Assembly: GCA_964617565.1 (NCBI GenBank)
Contig: CAZTYH010000047.1
Coordinates: 1 to 24,774, forward strand
Reading direction: 5' to 3'
Length of the DNA stretch: 24,774 nt
Origin: JAKJGV01 sp964617565
GTDB lineage: Bacteria > Verrucomicrobiota > Kiritimatiellia > CAIQIC01 > JAGNIJ01
The notes beneath the pieces are model-generated. The model was not told the DNA's origin, made no database searches, and saw only the letters and a list, made by a program, of their open reading frames with translations. The position numbers and the translations under genes were made by a program. Shown piece by piece: positions 1-8,296 of this stretch (position 1 is the stretch's first letter; each line of letters starts with the position of its first letter).

Positions 1-504
1 TTCACGTGGCTGAACGTGCAGGAGAACGGGTCCGTTGCCGCGACGTTCACGGAACGGGTGACCACGAACAGCGGCGTGGAAGTGCCGTGGACGTGGCTCG
101 ATCAGTACTACCCGAGCACGAGCGATTACGAGTCGGCCGCGATGAGCGACACGGACGTGGATGGTATGCCGGCGTGGGAGGAGTACGTGGCCGGAACTGA
201 TCCTACGGTGTTTGCTTCGGTATTCCGCGTTTCGCAGTTCACGTCCAGCCCGACGCAGGCTTTCCGCCGGATCACGATTTCGACAAGTCCGCAACGCCAC
301 TACACCATTCATTACATAGATGAACTTGCGGAGCCCGCAGGATGGTCTGGCTTCGGCAACACGAACATCGGTGTCGGAACGTGGCTGGAGACGAATGTCG
401 TGCCCGCCACGTTCACCTTCAGTGACGACGAAACGGCGGACACCACCACTAATCCGCCCGCGGCCGACCGCCGCTTCTACCGGGTCAACGTACGCTGGCC
501 ATAA
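1..504 (+). CDS. Secreted protein, C-terminal fragment (TSP3-like calcium motif plus C-terminal beta module)
   Basis: The reading frame is open from base 1, so the start lies outside the window and only about 167 C-terminal residues are visible. They contain an acidic motif of the form DTDVDGMPAWEEYVAGTDPT, which is the TSP3/dockerin-like calcium-binding motif found near the C-terminus of many secreted PVC-group proteins. A beta-rich module of about 90 residues follows and ends YRVNVRWP. The protein encoded at 10996-11892 has the same order: acidic D-x-D-x-DG motif, EYxAxTxP, then F/LRxxQ and a YTxxY strand. The two are therefore probably related secreted proteins sharing a C-terminal module. 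Function is unknown; a surface-anchoring or secretion role for this end is inference. The stop is TAA at 502-504. Confidence 0.75.
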   Translation, partial: FTWLNVQENGSVAATFTERVTTNSGVEVPWTWLDQYYPSTSDYESAAMSDTDVDGMPAWEEYVAGTDPTVFASVFRVSQFTSSPTQAFRRITISTSPQRHYTIHYIDELAEPAGWSGFGNTNIGVGTWLETNVVPATFTFSDDETADTTTNPPAADRRFYRVNVRWP

Positions 505-833
505 CGATCAAACGGCACGGCAAGCGGGTTTTGCAATACCGCCTTCAAGCCTTTCCATCAACGCACGCCTCCTTCTCCTTATCATCATTCTTCTCCACAA
601 ACCTTATCAGCTTATGCGCATATGCGCATAAGCTGATAAGGTCTTTCGGAAGGAAAGCGCGCGGCGGCGTGATCTGCCGAGAATAATTCGATTTGATCGC
701 CTCGTGCGGCAACTGCAGATGACCGCTACGACCCCGTTTGCGCCGAATATACAACTTTCTCCGGTCCCTCTACATTAGGGGCCGGGAGGAGGTGGGTGCA
801 TAAGGCTCGCCGGGATCGCGAGCCGAAGGGGAT
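505..833. other. Intergenic spacer of 329 bp
   Basis: I see no convincing gene between the secreted-protein stop and the sensor kinase. The spacer holds a perfect 42-nt palindrome (601-642) and, just before the kinase, a strong Shine-Dalgarno-like run with a short GTG reading frame. A 69-codon minus-strand frame runs across the palindrome, but it has no recognisable features and is rejected. No clear sigma-70 promoter for the kinase was found. Confidence 0.6.
601..642. repeat. Perfect 42-nt palindrome, two 21-nt arms with no loop
   Basis: The left arm starts ACCTTATCAGCTTATGCGCA and the right arm is its exact reverse complement, meeting at a central ATAT at 620-623. The symmetry stops at 600/643 (A versus C). 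The core contains nested copies of ATGCGCAT. There is no spacer and no T-tract on either side, which argues against a simple intrinsic terminator. Possible roles are a dimeric or tetrameric DNA-binding-protein site, a cruciform-forming dispersed repeat, or an RNA hairpin that stops 3'-end decay of the upstream mRNA. Which of these applies is inference. Confidence 0.9.
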
Positions 834-837
834 ATGA
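784..837 (+). promoter_or_regulatory. Possible translationally coupled leader: strong SD plus 13-codon GTG frame overlapping the kinase start
   Basis: A purine-rich GGGAGGAGGTGG run (784-795) lies directly before a GTG codon at 796. The frame from that GTG has 13 sense codons and stops at TGA 835-837, overlapping the kinase ATG at 834 in an ATGA arrangement. The kinase itself has only a close GAAGGGG (825-831) before its ATG. The strong SD is out of frame with the kinase, and an in-frame upstream extension is blocked by TAA at 801-803. A leader peptide coupling translation to the kinase is therefore possible, but short frames like this arise by chance and no homology supports it. Confidence 0.25.
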
Positions 838-3800
838 CGATCCGTCGCAAGACGTTCCTCATCGTCGCGGGCATATTAATTCTGCTCGGCGCGAGCACGA
901 TGTTTCTCGCCGGCGCGTTGATCATGCGCCACGCGCGTTCCGACGAAACCGAACAGGCCCTTCTCCAGGGCCGGCGTGCACTGAACGCACTTGCGAGCAA
1001 GATCGAGGACCTGGATAGAACCACCCGCGACTGGGCCTTCTGGGACGACACGTGCGAATTCGTCGAAAATCTGAATGACGATTACCTCCGCTCCAACCTC
1101 GTGGACGAAACGTTCAGACAAAGCGCATTCAACCTGATCGTGATCGCCGACGCGGAAGGAAAACTCCTGTTCGGGCGTTTCCTCGGGCCGGAACAGGATC
1201 TCACCAGGGATATACCCGACACGATCCTGATTCACCTCCGGCCGGACTCCCCCCTTTTTACGCATGCCGATGTGGACAGCTCGCATAGCGGGGTTCTCGT
1301 TACCGATGAGACTCCACTGCTCATCAGCTCCCGCCCCATCCTGACCAGCAACCAGGAGGGGCCCCTTCGAGGAACTTTCATTATCGGGCGGCTATTCGAC
1401 CAGGCCGCCGTCAAGAAACTGGGATCAACCACCCTGCTGTCCCTGCGGCTGCACCCCCTGCTCCAGGCACCCCTGCAAAGCCCCATGCTTGATTGCCTGC
1501 TTGCTTCCGGCGAAGAAACCCCTGTTGTGGTATGCAGGCCGGACACCCAAACCATCACCGCTTGTGCGCTGGTCCGCGATGTTTTCGGCAACCCCTCCTT
1601 CATCCTGGAAGAACAAAGTCCCCGCACTTTCATCGCCGCCGCAACCAGGGAGCTTCGCCTGTTTTTTATCCTGACCATCATCATCTGCGGCGCGGCAATT
1701 GCAGTTATCCTGATCCTGCTAAACCAGCTTGTGCTCGGCAGAACGGCCCGGCTCCATGAATTCGCCAACACGTTTCACACGACCGGCGATCTTTCCGCCC
1801 GCGTCCGCATAGGCGGAAACGACGAACTCACCGAGCTGGCCAACGCGTTCAACCGCATGCTGGCCGTGCTTGAAATTGATATTTCCCGGCGGCGCGAAGC
1901 CGAGGCCACCCTGAAGGAACAGCAAGCGTTCCTGCGCAGCGTCATTGATGCCCATCCTGGTTACGTCTGGGTGAAAGACAGGGATTCCCGCTTCGTCCTT
2001 GTGAACGAAGGCCTTGCCCGTTTCTGCAGAACCACCGCGGATAAAATGATCGGCAAGCTTGATTCCGACTTCAACACCAACAAGGAGGAAGTCGCGCGCT
2101 TTCACCGCGAAGACGGGGAGGTTTTCCAATCCGGGTTGCCCATGTTCGTGCGCGAGGAGAGGATTACAAATCTCGACGGGAGTCTTGCATGGATATCCAC
2201 CTTTAAAGTTCCCTTGTTGAACGAACGCGGCGAATGCCATCGGCTGCTTGCCATTTCCATTGATATCACCGACCGCAAACGGGCCGAAGAGGCGCTCCGC
2301 CAAAGCGAGGAACGATACCGGGGTATCTACGAAACAGCGCCGGTTGCCGTCGTTATCTGGGATCGCGACTGCCGAATCACCGACTGGAATCCACATGCCG
2401 CAAAAATCTTTGGCTGGTCCCAGCATGAAGTGCGCGGCAATAATTTCTTCGAATTTCTGGTTCCCGAGGAAGACCGGCGGTCGGTCCATGAAGTAGTCCA
2501 TTCGCTGCTTAACGGCACCCTTCCGAGCCACAACACAAACAGGAATTGCATCAAATCCGGGGGAACGATCATCTGCGAATGGAACAATGCCATCCTGCGC
2601 GATTCACAGGGCCGGGTGACGGGCGCCATTTCGCTGGGCGTGGACGTGACTGAACGCAAGCGGGCGGAGGAGGAACGGCGCGAACTGGAAAACATGATGC
2701 AACAAACCCAGAAGCTGGAAAGCCTGGGCGTACTGGCCGGCGGTATTGCGCATGACTTCAACAACCTGCTCATGGCGATACTCGGCAACGCCGACCTCGC
2801 GCTTGCGGAGCTTCCCGCCGAGTCACCCGTCCGCAACACGATCGAAGACATCGTACTCGGTTCGCGCCGCGCGGCCGAACTCTGTCGCCAGATGCTCGCC
2901 TATTCGGGCAAGGGCCGATTCCTCATCGAGCCGCTCGACCTCTCCCGCGTGGTCCGAGAAATGGCGCACATGCTGGAAGTCGCGGTCTCCAAGAAAGCCG
3001 TACTCCGCTACAATTTTGCCGAGAACCTGCCAGCCCTGGAGGCCGATGCGACACAAATCCGGCAAGTGGTCATGAACCTGATCATCAACGCATCGGAGGC
3101 GATCGGCGATCGCAGCGGCGTGATTGCCGTAAGCACCGGCGCGATGGAATGCGAAGCCCCCTTTTTGCGCCAGACGCTGTTCGGCGAATCGCTGGCGCCG
3201 GGCTTATATGTCTATGTCGAAGTGGCCGACACGGGCGTCGGCATGGACGAAGCCACCCTGGCGCGCATTTTCGATCCCTTTTTCACCACCAAGTTCGCCG
3301 GACGCGGACTGGGGCTTGCCGCCGTGATCGGTATCGTTCGCAGCCATCACGGCACCATTCGCGTTCAAAGCGCTCCAGATGAAGGAACAACCTTCCGCAT
3401 CCTTTTTCCGGCGTCGGAGAAAACCGCGGGTGATACCGCGCCGCAACCCGAGGCGCAGGAATGGCGCGCCAACGGCACTATCCTCGTGGTAGATGACGAG
3501 GAAACCATTCGCACCCTCGCAAAGCGTATGATCCAGCGATGCGGTCTCCGCGTGCTTTCCGCGGCGGACGGACGAGAAGCCGTGAACGTATTCCGCCAGG
3601 CAGCCGGCCGGATTGATTGCGTGCTGCTGGACCTGACGATGCCGCACATGGACGGGCACGAAGCGTTTCGTGAAATGCGCGCCATCCGACCCGAGGTTCC
3701 GGTGATCCTTTCCAGCGGCTACAGCGAACACGATGTCACGCGGCGTTTCGCCGGCATTGAACGCATCGCCTTTATCGAAAAGCCCTATACCCGCGGAACA

Positions 3801-3845
3801 CTCATCGCCGCGTTGCGTAAGTTGATGGAGGCGAAACCGGCCTGA
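834..3845 (+). CDS. Hybrid sensor histidine kinase (CHASE4-HAMP-PAS-PAS-HisKA-HATPase-REC)
   Basis: This is an inner-membrane two-component sensor of 1003 residues. A first membrane helix spans about 7-30. A periplasmic CHASE4-type domain follows (about 35-270, with the DWAFWDD pattern near its start), then a second helix (about 274-300) and a HAMP linker (about 301-350). Two PAS domains occupy about 362-480 and 490-605. The HisKA region carries the phosphoacceptor His640 in AHDFNN. The ATPase domain shows N-box Asn748 and Asn752, DTGVGM from Asp799, and GRGLGL. The C-terminal receiver has acidic Asp887/Asp888, phosphoacceptor Asp933 and Lys983. The AHDFNN-type kinase with an attached receiver is a common hybrid layout, in which phosphate passes from His to the attached Asp. 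No partner regulator or phosphotransfer protein lies nearby, so target and ligand are unknown. The stop abuts the stop of the convergent pdxB. Confidence 0.95.
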   Translation: MTIRRKTFLIVAGILILLGASTMFLAGALIMRHARSDETEQALLQGRRALNALASKIEDLDRTTRDWAFWDDTCEFVENLNDDYLRSNLVDETFRQSAFNLIVIADAEGKLLFGRFLGPEQDLTRDIPDTILIHLRPDSPLFTHADVDSSHSGVLVTDETPLLISSRPILTSNQEGPLRGTFIIGRLFDQAAVKKLGSTTLLSLRLHPLLQAPLQSPMLDCLLASGEETPVVVCRPDTQTITACALVRDVFGNPSFILEEQSPRTFIAAATRELRLFFILTIIICGAAIAVILILLNQLVLGRTARLHEFANTFHTTGDLSARVRIGGNDELTELANAFNRMLAVLEIDISRRREAEATLKEQQAFLRSVIDAHPGYVWVKDRDSRFVLVNEGLARFCRTTADKMIGKLDSDFNTNKEEVARFHREDGEVFQSGLPMFVREERITNLDGSLAWISTFKVPLLNERGECHRLLAISIDITDRKRAEEALRQSEERYRGIYETAPVAVVIWDRDCRITDWNPHAAKIFGWSQHEVRGNNFFEFLVPEEDRRSVHEVVHSLLNGTLPSHNTNRNCIKSGGTIICEWNNAILRDSQGRVTGAISLGVDVTERKRAEEERRELENMMQQTQKLESLGVLAGGIAHDFNNLLMAILGNADLALAELPAESPVRNTIEDIVLGSRRAAELCRQMLAYSGKGRFLIEPLDLSRVVREMAHMLEVAVSKKAVLRYNFAENLPALEADATQIRQVVMNLIINASEAIGDRSGVIAVSTGAMECEAPFLRQTLFGESLAPGLYVYVEVADTGVGMDEATLARIFDPFFTTKFAGRGLGLAAVIGIVRSHHGTIRVQSAPDEGTTFRILFPASEKTAGDTAPQPEAQEWRANGTILVVDDEETIRTLAKRMIQRCGLRVLSAADGREAVNVFRQAAGRIDCVLLDLTMPHMDGHEAFREMRAIRPEVPVILSSGYSEHDVTRRFAGIERIAFIEKPYTRGTLIAALRKLMEAKPA

Positions 3846-5000
3846 TCATCCGGCCTGCCGAACCTGAAATCCCAACCGCCGAACTTTGTCTGTTAGTTTT
3901 TCGCCGGCGTTCCGAAGATCCACGCGCACGGCAGTAAACTCGCGGCGGGCGGAATAACTGCGGCGAAGTCCATCGAAATGCGTGCCGCGCGCGTCCGGCA
4001 TCATCGCCACCGCCTGGCGCAAGGCGGTGTCGTCCTTCATGATGTCGTAGGCCGAAGAAATAATCTCACACATAACCGTTTCGTATGCCCGCTCGCGCGC
4101 GTCGCACGCGATAACCGGAGGAACGGGAAAGCCCGCCTCGTCCGGCTTCCATGCCGGCTCGACCTCAAAGAAGTGGCAGACCTCGTTATACACGGCGATC
4201 GTGCCGTTCAATCGCCCTTCGAACGAGTAGCCCGCAATATGCGGCGTTGCAATCCGCACCTTGGAAAGCAGCTCCGCCGAGATCAGCGGCTCGTTCTCCC
4301 AGGTGTCCAGAACCGCGTCGCTGACGACATGGCGGTCGAGCGCGTAAAGAAGACTGTCGGTGTCCACGATCTCGCCGCGCGCAGCGTTGATGAAGATGCA
4401 GCCGGGCCGTACGTGTTCGAAGAAGTGGCAATTGCACAAGTGCCATGTGGGAAACTTGCCATTCCGCGTCAACGGCACGTGAAAAGTCACAACATCGGCC
4501 TCCTCCAACACACGGTCCAACGAAACGTAAACCGGGTCCTGCGTGGCGATTGCCAATGGCGGATCGTTTTGCAGCACGCGCATGCCGAGTACTTCGGCCT
4601 TTTTCACAACCCGACTGCCGACCTGCCCGACACCGACCACCCCCATCGTCATTTTTTCCAGGTCCAGCCCCCGCTCGTGCGCTATACGGCAAACGGCCGC
4701 CGTGACATATTCCGCGACGCTGTTGGCGTTGCACCCCGGCGCCGCGCACCACGCGATGTGCGCGCGGTCAAGCCAGCGAACATCCATGTGATCGAAGCCC
4801 GCGGTGGCCGTGCCAACAAAACCCACTTTCGTATCGGCCAGCAAATCCTTGTTCACGTCGGTCTTGGAGCGCACCACCAGAACATCCGCATCCACGAGGT
4901 GCTCGCGGGAGATTTTACGGTCGGGAATGACCTGTGTTTCGCCCAACGTCTCAAAGGCCTCCCTTGCAAAAAGCACACTGGATGCACACACGATTTTCAC
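3846..5000 (-). CDS. pdxB: 4-phosphoerythronate dehydrogenase (PdxB)
   Basis: The enzyme oxidises 4-phospho-D-erythronate with NAD in the DXP-dependent pyridoxal 5'-phosphate pathway (cytosol). It is a D-2-hydroxyacid dehydrogenase with the PdxB signatures GFVGTATAG, APGCNANSVAEYV, the nucleotide-binding GVVGVGQVGSRV, INAARGE, WENEP and TPHIAGY. I chose the GTG at 5000 as start (384 residues). The protein then begins VKIVCASS, aligns with the usual N-terminus, and puts the catalytic residues at Arg208, Glu237 and His254, the same numbers as I recall for E. coli PdxB (378 residues). An ATG at 5039 would add 13 unmatched residues. Neither start has a clear SD. The extra C-terminal region after about residue 285 is the PdxB dimerisation domain. 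It follows the EboE-like gene after about 118 bp on the same strand and may be cotranscribed. Confidence 0.93.
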   Translation of the reverse strand: MKIVCASSVLFAREAFETLGETQVIPDRKISREHLVDADVLVVRSKTDVNKDLLADTKVGFVGTATAGFDHMDVRWLDRAHIAWCAAPGCNANSVAEYVTAAVCRIAHERGLDLEKMTMGVVGVGQVGSRVVKKAEVLGMRVLQNDPPLAIATQDPVYVSLDRVLEEADVVTFHVPLTRNGKFPTWHLCNCHFFEHVRPGCIFINAARGEIVDTDSLLYALDRHVVSDAVLDTWENEPLISAELLSKVRIATPHIAGYSFEGRLNGTIAVYNEVCHFFEVEPAWKPDEAGFPVPPVIACDARERAYETVMCEIISSAYDIMKDDTALRQAVAMMPDARGTHFDGLRRSYSARREFTAVRVDLRNAGEKLTDKVRRLGFQVRQAG

Positions 5001-5118
5001 GCGCCGATTGTGTCGTGACCACCCGGAAACGGCAAGCATGAAGGGACGGAGAGAGATTGGTTTTTTGGGGATGGAGAGATACGGGATGCGAGGTTGGCAC
5101 TACGTAACGCCGGACAAG

Positions 5119-6258
5119 TCAGGTTTCAGTGTTCAGACGTGCCATCACCCACTCGAATTCACGGGCAATATGGTTAACAACGCTCGCCGGTTTGTCCGGC
5201 AGGACATCGAAGGTGTACGTCTCGATTTCGAGGTGAGGGCATTCGCCTGATTTAAGCCGGCGAAAGAAAGCGTCATCCATCGCATGCGCCGTTGTCCGCA
5301 GTCCTTCGCCGATTGTATCAAGATACAGCGGCATGTGGAAATGCACGCGGACCTGCCCGGCCCTTGCCAGCTTTCCGCTCGCGAGCGCAAGCGGGAGATC
5401 ATTCCACGAAGTCAGCGCTCCGTTTGCCGCGCGGGCGCGCACCTGGTGAAGATAGACCGGCTCGTTAAACGCCTTGAGCGCTTCCGGCGCACCTTGCGCC
5501 TCCAGCGCCGCGCTGAGTTGCGTTTTGGGCACGCGAATTCCCGAGGCCGCGTACTGGGCAAGCGCCGTCGCCGGCGATTCGAACTGCTGCGCCACATGGC
5601 AGGTATCAAGACAGACTCCCAGGTGTCGCCGCGTGGCCTGGCTCGCTGGGAATAGCTGCTCGCGGAAAAAACGGACGGTCTCTGCCGGCGTATCCAGGAA
5701 ACAACCCGGCTCCGGCTCCAGCGCCAGCGCGATGTCCACTCCGCTGCGTGCTCGCAGGCCTTCAAGATACTGGGCGCACGCCGCGAGCGCCGCAGTCATT
5801 CCCCGCAAATCGCTCTCGTGTTGTATCCACGGCTTCCACGAGCCGGGAACCGTGCTGATGCTGCCCGGCATGCCCTCAGGCAACAGATCGGCGAGGATGT
5901 CCGCCACCAGGTTCGTGTAATGCAATCGTTCGGCCGACCGCCAATCGGGCGCGTACACGCGCTCCTTCACAGGTCCGGCATGAAACGCTCCGAAAGGAAA
6001 AGCATTAATCGTGAATACGTAGAGCCCGTGATCCCGAAGGAAGTCGCGCAGGTGCTGCCTTCTGGACGTCGCACCGAGCGACTCCGCCGCGCTCCGGCTC
6101 AAACGCAACCCCAACCCGAACGGCTTCTCCGGCGAAATCCGCGCCTTGACCTCGAGCGCATGCTGATGGATTGCCTTGAAATTTTCCGCCCAGCTTTCGC
6201 CCGGGTGGATGTTCAGGCAATAGGTCAGGTGCAGGGGTGGCTGTTGTTGCAGAAGCAT
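5119..6258 (-). CDS. EboE-like metabolite traffic protein / xylose-isomerase-like TIM-barrel protein
   Basis: The 379-residue protein resembles EboE of the ebo gene cluster, with the characteristic N-terminus HLTYCLNIHPGESW. The fold is an AP endonuclease/xylose isomerase-type TIM barrel. Candidate metal ligands occur in LALEPEPG (about residue 178), CLDTCHVAQQFE (about 216), VHFHMP (about 304) and EIETYTF (about 342). In ebo clusters this gene accompanies a UbiA-like prenyltransferase, a dehydroquinate-synthase-like protein and others implicated in moving a precursor across the membrane. None of those partners is visible here, so this copy is an orphan in this window and its substrate is unknown. 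The start at ATG 6258 fits the family N-terminus and lies 22 nt after the previous stop. The frame is open further upstream, but that would overlap the preceding gene and add a sequence with no family match. Confidence 0.75.
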   Translation of the reverse strand: MLLQQQPPLHLTYCLNIHPGESWAENFKAIHQHALEVKARISPEKPFGLGLRLSRSAAESLGATSRRQHLRDFLRDHGLYVFTINAFPFGAFHAGPVKERVYAPDWRSAERLHYTNLVADILADLLPEGMPGSISTVPGSWKPWIQHESDLRGMTAALAACAQYLEGLRARSGVDIALALEPEPGCFLDTPAETVRFFREQLFPASQATRRHLGVCLDTCHVAQQFESPATALAQYAASGIRVPKTQLSAALEAQGAPEALKAFNEPVYLHQVRARAANGALTSWNDLPLALASGKLARAGQVRVHFHMPLYLDTIGEGLRTTAHAMDDAFFRRLKSGECPHLEIETYTFDVLPDKPASVVNHIAREFEWVMARLNTET

Positions 6259-6280
6259 TTCAACGTTCCATGTTCGACCT

Positions 6281-8221
6281 TCATTCTTCCCGGATCCGCA
6301 AATCCTCCCGCCGAAACCGGCGGCCGTCATATATCGGCAGCTTTGCGAAAGGCAATGGACCGGGCTGTCGTGGCCGGTCCAGTACGCGAAACACACGATA
6401 ATGATCGTTTTGAAGAACCAGAAGAAAATGCGCGAGTGATTCCGGAAGCAGGTGCATCCGGACCGCCGCCACATCGTCGGTCAGATCAAGGCGGTCAGCA
6501 ATATAACGAACAGATTCCGTGGATAAATTGAGCAACATGACAGGATCATAAACAACATACTTCACATTGTATTTCCCGCAAAAGCCGAAGAATGTTTCTT
6601 CATCTGAAAAAAGCGCATTGTAGAATTCTTCCACTTTCTCCCGCACGCGCAGGTTTTCAAACTTCGAGTGAATAATCACCGGTCGTTCGGTATAGGCGCA
6701 AATTACGGGGCTGAGAGGAAATGAAGCGAGAATAACATCGTCCTGTTCCGTACTCCGGCGTATTTCTTCGATCAACGGCCTCACAAGTTCCGGCGGCGGG
6801 GAACCACTGATCATGTACATCCGCGTCAGATTCCAGTAGCTGAACATGACAAGCCCTGCAATGACCGCTATCCCTGCGTATCCCTTGCGCGTGTTCCAGT
6901 CGCGCGGAAACGCGCGGCCGGCCAGTACGCAAACGAAGAAGCTCGCGAAAATATCCATTCGGTGAATCAAGGCGAAAAGAACCGCAAAAACGGCGCTCAT
7001 CCAAAGAATCAAAGCTCCCGAAACGGACACCCTCCGTGCCCGCCACATGCCGAGCACCGCGAACACGGCTGCCGCCGCGGCCGCGACCCATGCCCCGCTC
7101 ATCCATCCCGCCATGACCTGCAGGGAGGGGCTGAGAAACGACGAGGTCCACATCACGCGCGATTCAAAGGATAGCTGCGACGGATCGGCCGGTTTCACAC
7201 CGAGGAAACGTATCTTGTCAATCATCAGTCTGTACACGTGAGAATAGCGCGTCGCATGCTCTCCAAACACGAGCGTGACAACGCCCACGAGCAGAATGAA
7301 CGCGCCGACAAACACCAGGGCACGCTTCCATGTCGCGATCGTCCGCTGGCCGGGCGCGTAATGCGCAAGAAGGAATGCATAGCTGAGCAACATGGCCATT
7401 GAAAAAGGAAATCCGCCGCTGCGCAACGGCAGGACAAACAGGGAAACACACGCCAGTACGAGCGTCATCACGCCAACCGCATGAGCGATCTGCGAACGCC
7501 GATCGCCGGACGCAAAATAGACGAGGATGATGCCCGTGAGCAGAACCAGATAATAGAACTGCGACAGGTGCCACGAAGCGAACGCGAACGCCGTCAGAAA
7601 CGCAGCAAGCCACGTTCTCCAGCGTCCGCTTTCCAGACCGGCCAGCAGAAAATGAGTGCCAAGAAAAAGAAAAGGCAGGGCAAAATCTTGCCTGACGAAG
7701 GCGCCCAGCACAACAGGTCCGATAAAAGAATACGTCAACGCATAGAACAGCACCGCCGTCACGCCGCTTCCCGCTCCGTCCCATGCGCGGGCGGCCAGCA
7801 AGTATGCCGGAAAAATAATCAGACTGGAGTACACACAAACCAGGGTCAGAAGGAACACATGAAAACGCATGCCGGGCGGAGCGAAGCGGCGGAAGGCGTA
7901 GCCGACAAAACGCTCCATCATCGGCATCTCATCCCGGAATACATGCATGCCTTCGGGATATTGCATGCGTATGTCCACATCGGGAATGGCCTTGCCTTCC
8001 GCAACCATTTTTGCGTAGCGGTAATGAAACGCATTCTCCGTCCAGAAAAGAGCCGTGTCGTCGGACGGATCGAAATTCGGTGCGCTGCGAAGGGTTAATA
8101 TTTTGGCCCGCGTCATGAAAACAAACGCCAGGCATGTGACAATCAAGCCCGCAATCCATGCCGCGCGTGCCCGCGGAATCCCTGGCGCGCGCGATCTGTC
8201 ATCTTTCCCGACAGATACCAT
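6281..8221 (-). CDS. Polytopic membrane protein, predicted GT-C/STT3-like glycosyltransferase
   Basis: The protein has 646 residues with about a dozen hydrophobic helices from residue 20 to about 480, followed by a soluble C-terminal domain of about 160 residues. The first external loop carries acidic residues (NFDPSDDTALF) and the pattern FHYRYAKMVAEG...YPEGM. This resembles the DxD-bearing first loop and YPxG of STT3/AglB-type GT-C transferases that use polyprenyl-phosphate sugars. The C-terminal part ends in a beta-rich region (HYRVFRVLD), as in many GT-C proteins. I do not see the WWDYG motif of oligosaccharyltransferases, so transfer to protein is not established. The start ATG 8221 has AGAAGGA about 12 nt upstream. 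It heads the minus-strand group with the EboE-like gene and pdxB and is divergent from the nitroreductase. The GT-C assignment is moderate; the substrate is unknown. Confidence 0.55.
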   Translation of the reverse strand: MVSVGKDDRSRAPGIPRARAAWIAGLIVTCLAFVFMTRAKILTLRSAPNFDPSDDTALFWTENAFHYRYAKMVAEGKAIPDVDIRMQYPEGMHVFRDEMPMMERFVGYAFRRFAPPGMRFHVFLLTLVCVYSSLIIFPAYLLAARAWDGAGSGVTAVLFYALTYSFIGPVVLGAFVRQDFALPFLFLGTHFLLAGLESGRWRTWLAAFLTAFAFASWHLSQFYYLVLLTGIILVYFASGDRRSQIAHAVGVMTLVLACVSLFVLPLRSGGFPFSMAMLLSYAFLLAHYAPGQRTIATWKRALVFVGAFILLVGVVTLVFGEHATRYSHVYRLMIDKIRFLGVKPADPSQLSFESRVMWTSSFLSPSLQVMAGWMSGAWVAAAAAAVFAVLGMWRARRVSVSGALILWMSAVFAVLFALIHRMDIFASFFVCVLAGRAFPRDWNTRKGYAGIAVIAGLVMFSYWNLTRMYMISGSPPPELVRPLIEEIRRSTEQDDVILASFPLSPVICAYTERPVIIHSKFENLRVREKVEEFYNALFSDEETFFGFCGKYNVKYVVYDPVMLLNLSTESVRYIADRLDLTDDVAAVRMHLLPESLAHFLLVLQNDHYRVFRVLDRPRQPGPLPFAKLPIYDGRRFRREDLRIREE

Positions 8222-8296
8222 TGCTTTTTAAAATCCTTCTCTTGCTGGAATTCGGACCCATATTGCGTATAGTTGACACAGGACGCGAACATTGTC

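Noticed and set aside
601..642. Reading the palindrome as an ordinary bidirectional intrinsic terminator
   Set aside because: There is no loop and no T-tract on either strand, so it is recorded as a palindrome of unknown role instead.
545..754. A 69-codon minus-strand frame over the 42-nt palindrome
   Set aside because: No family resemblance, no SD, and the palindrome would form its middle; more likely a chance frame.
6259..6474. N-terminal extension of the EboE-like protein to 6474
   Set aside because: It would overlap the preceding gene by nearly 200 bp and adds a Cys/Phe-rich sequence unlike the family; ATG 6258 starts just before the conserved HLTYCLNIHPGESW.
8273..8296. TTG start for the nitroreductase
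   Set aside because: The ATG at 8297 gives the family-like N-terminus and has AGGA upstream; the eight added residues match nothing.
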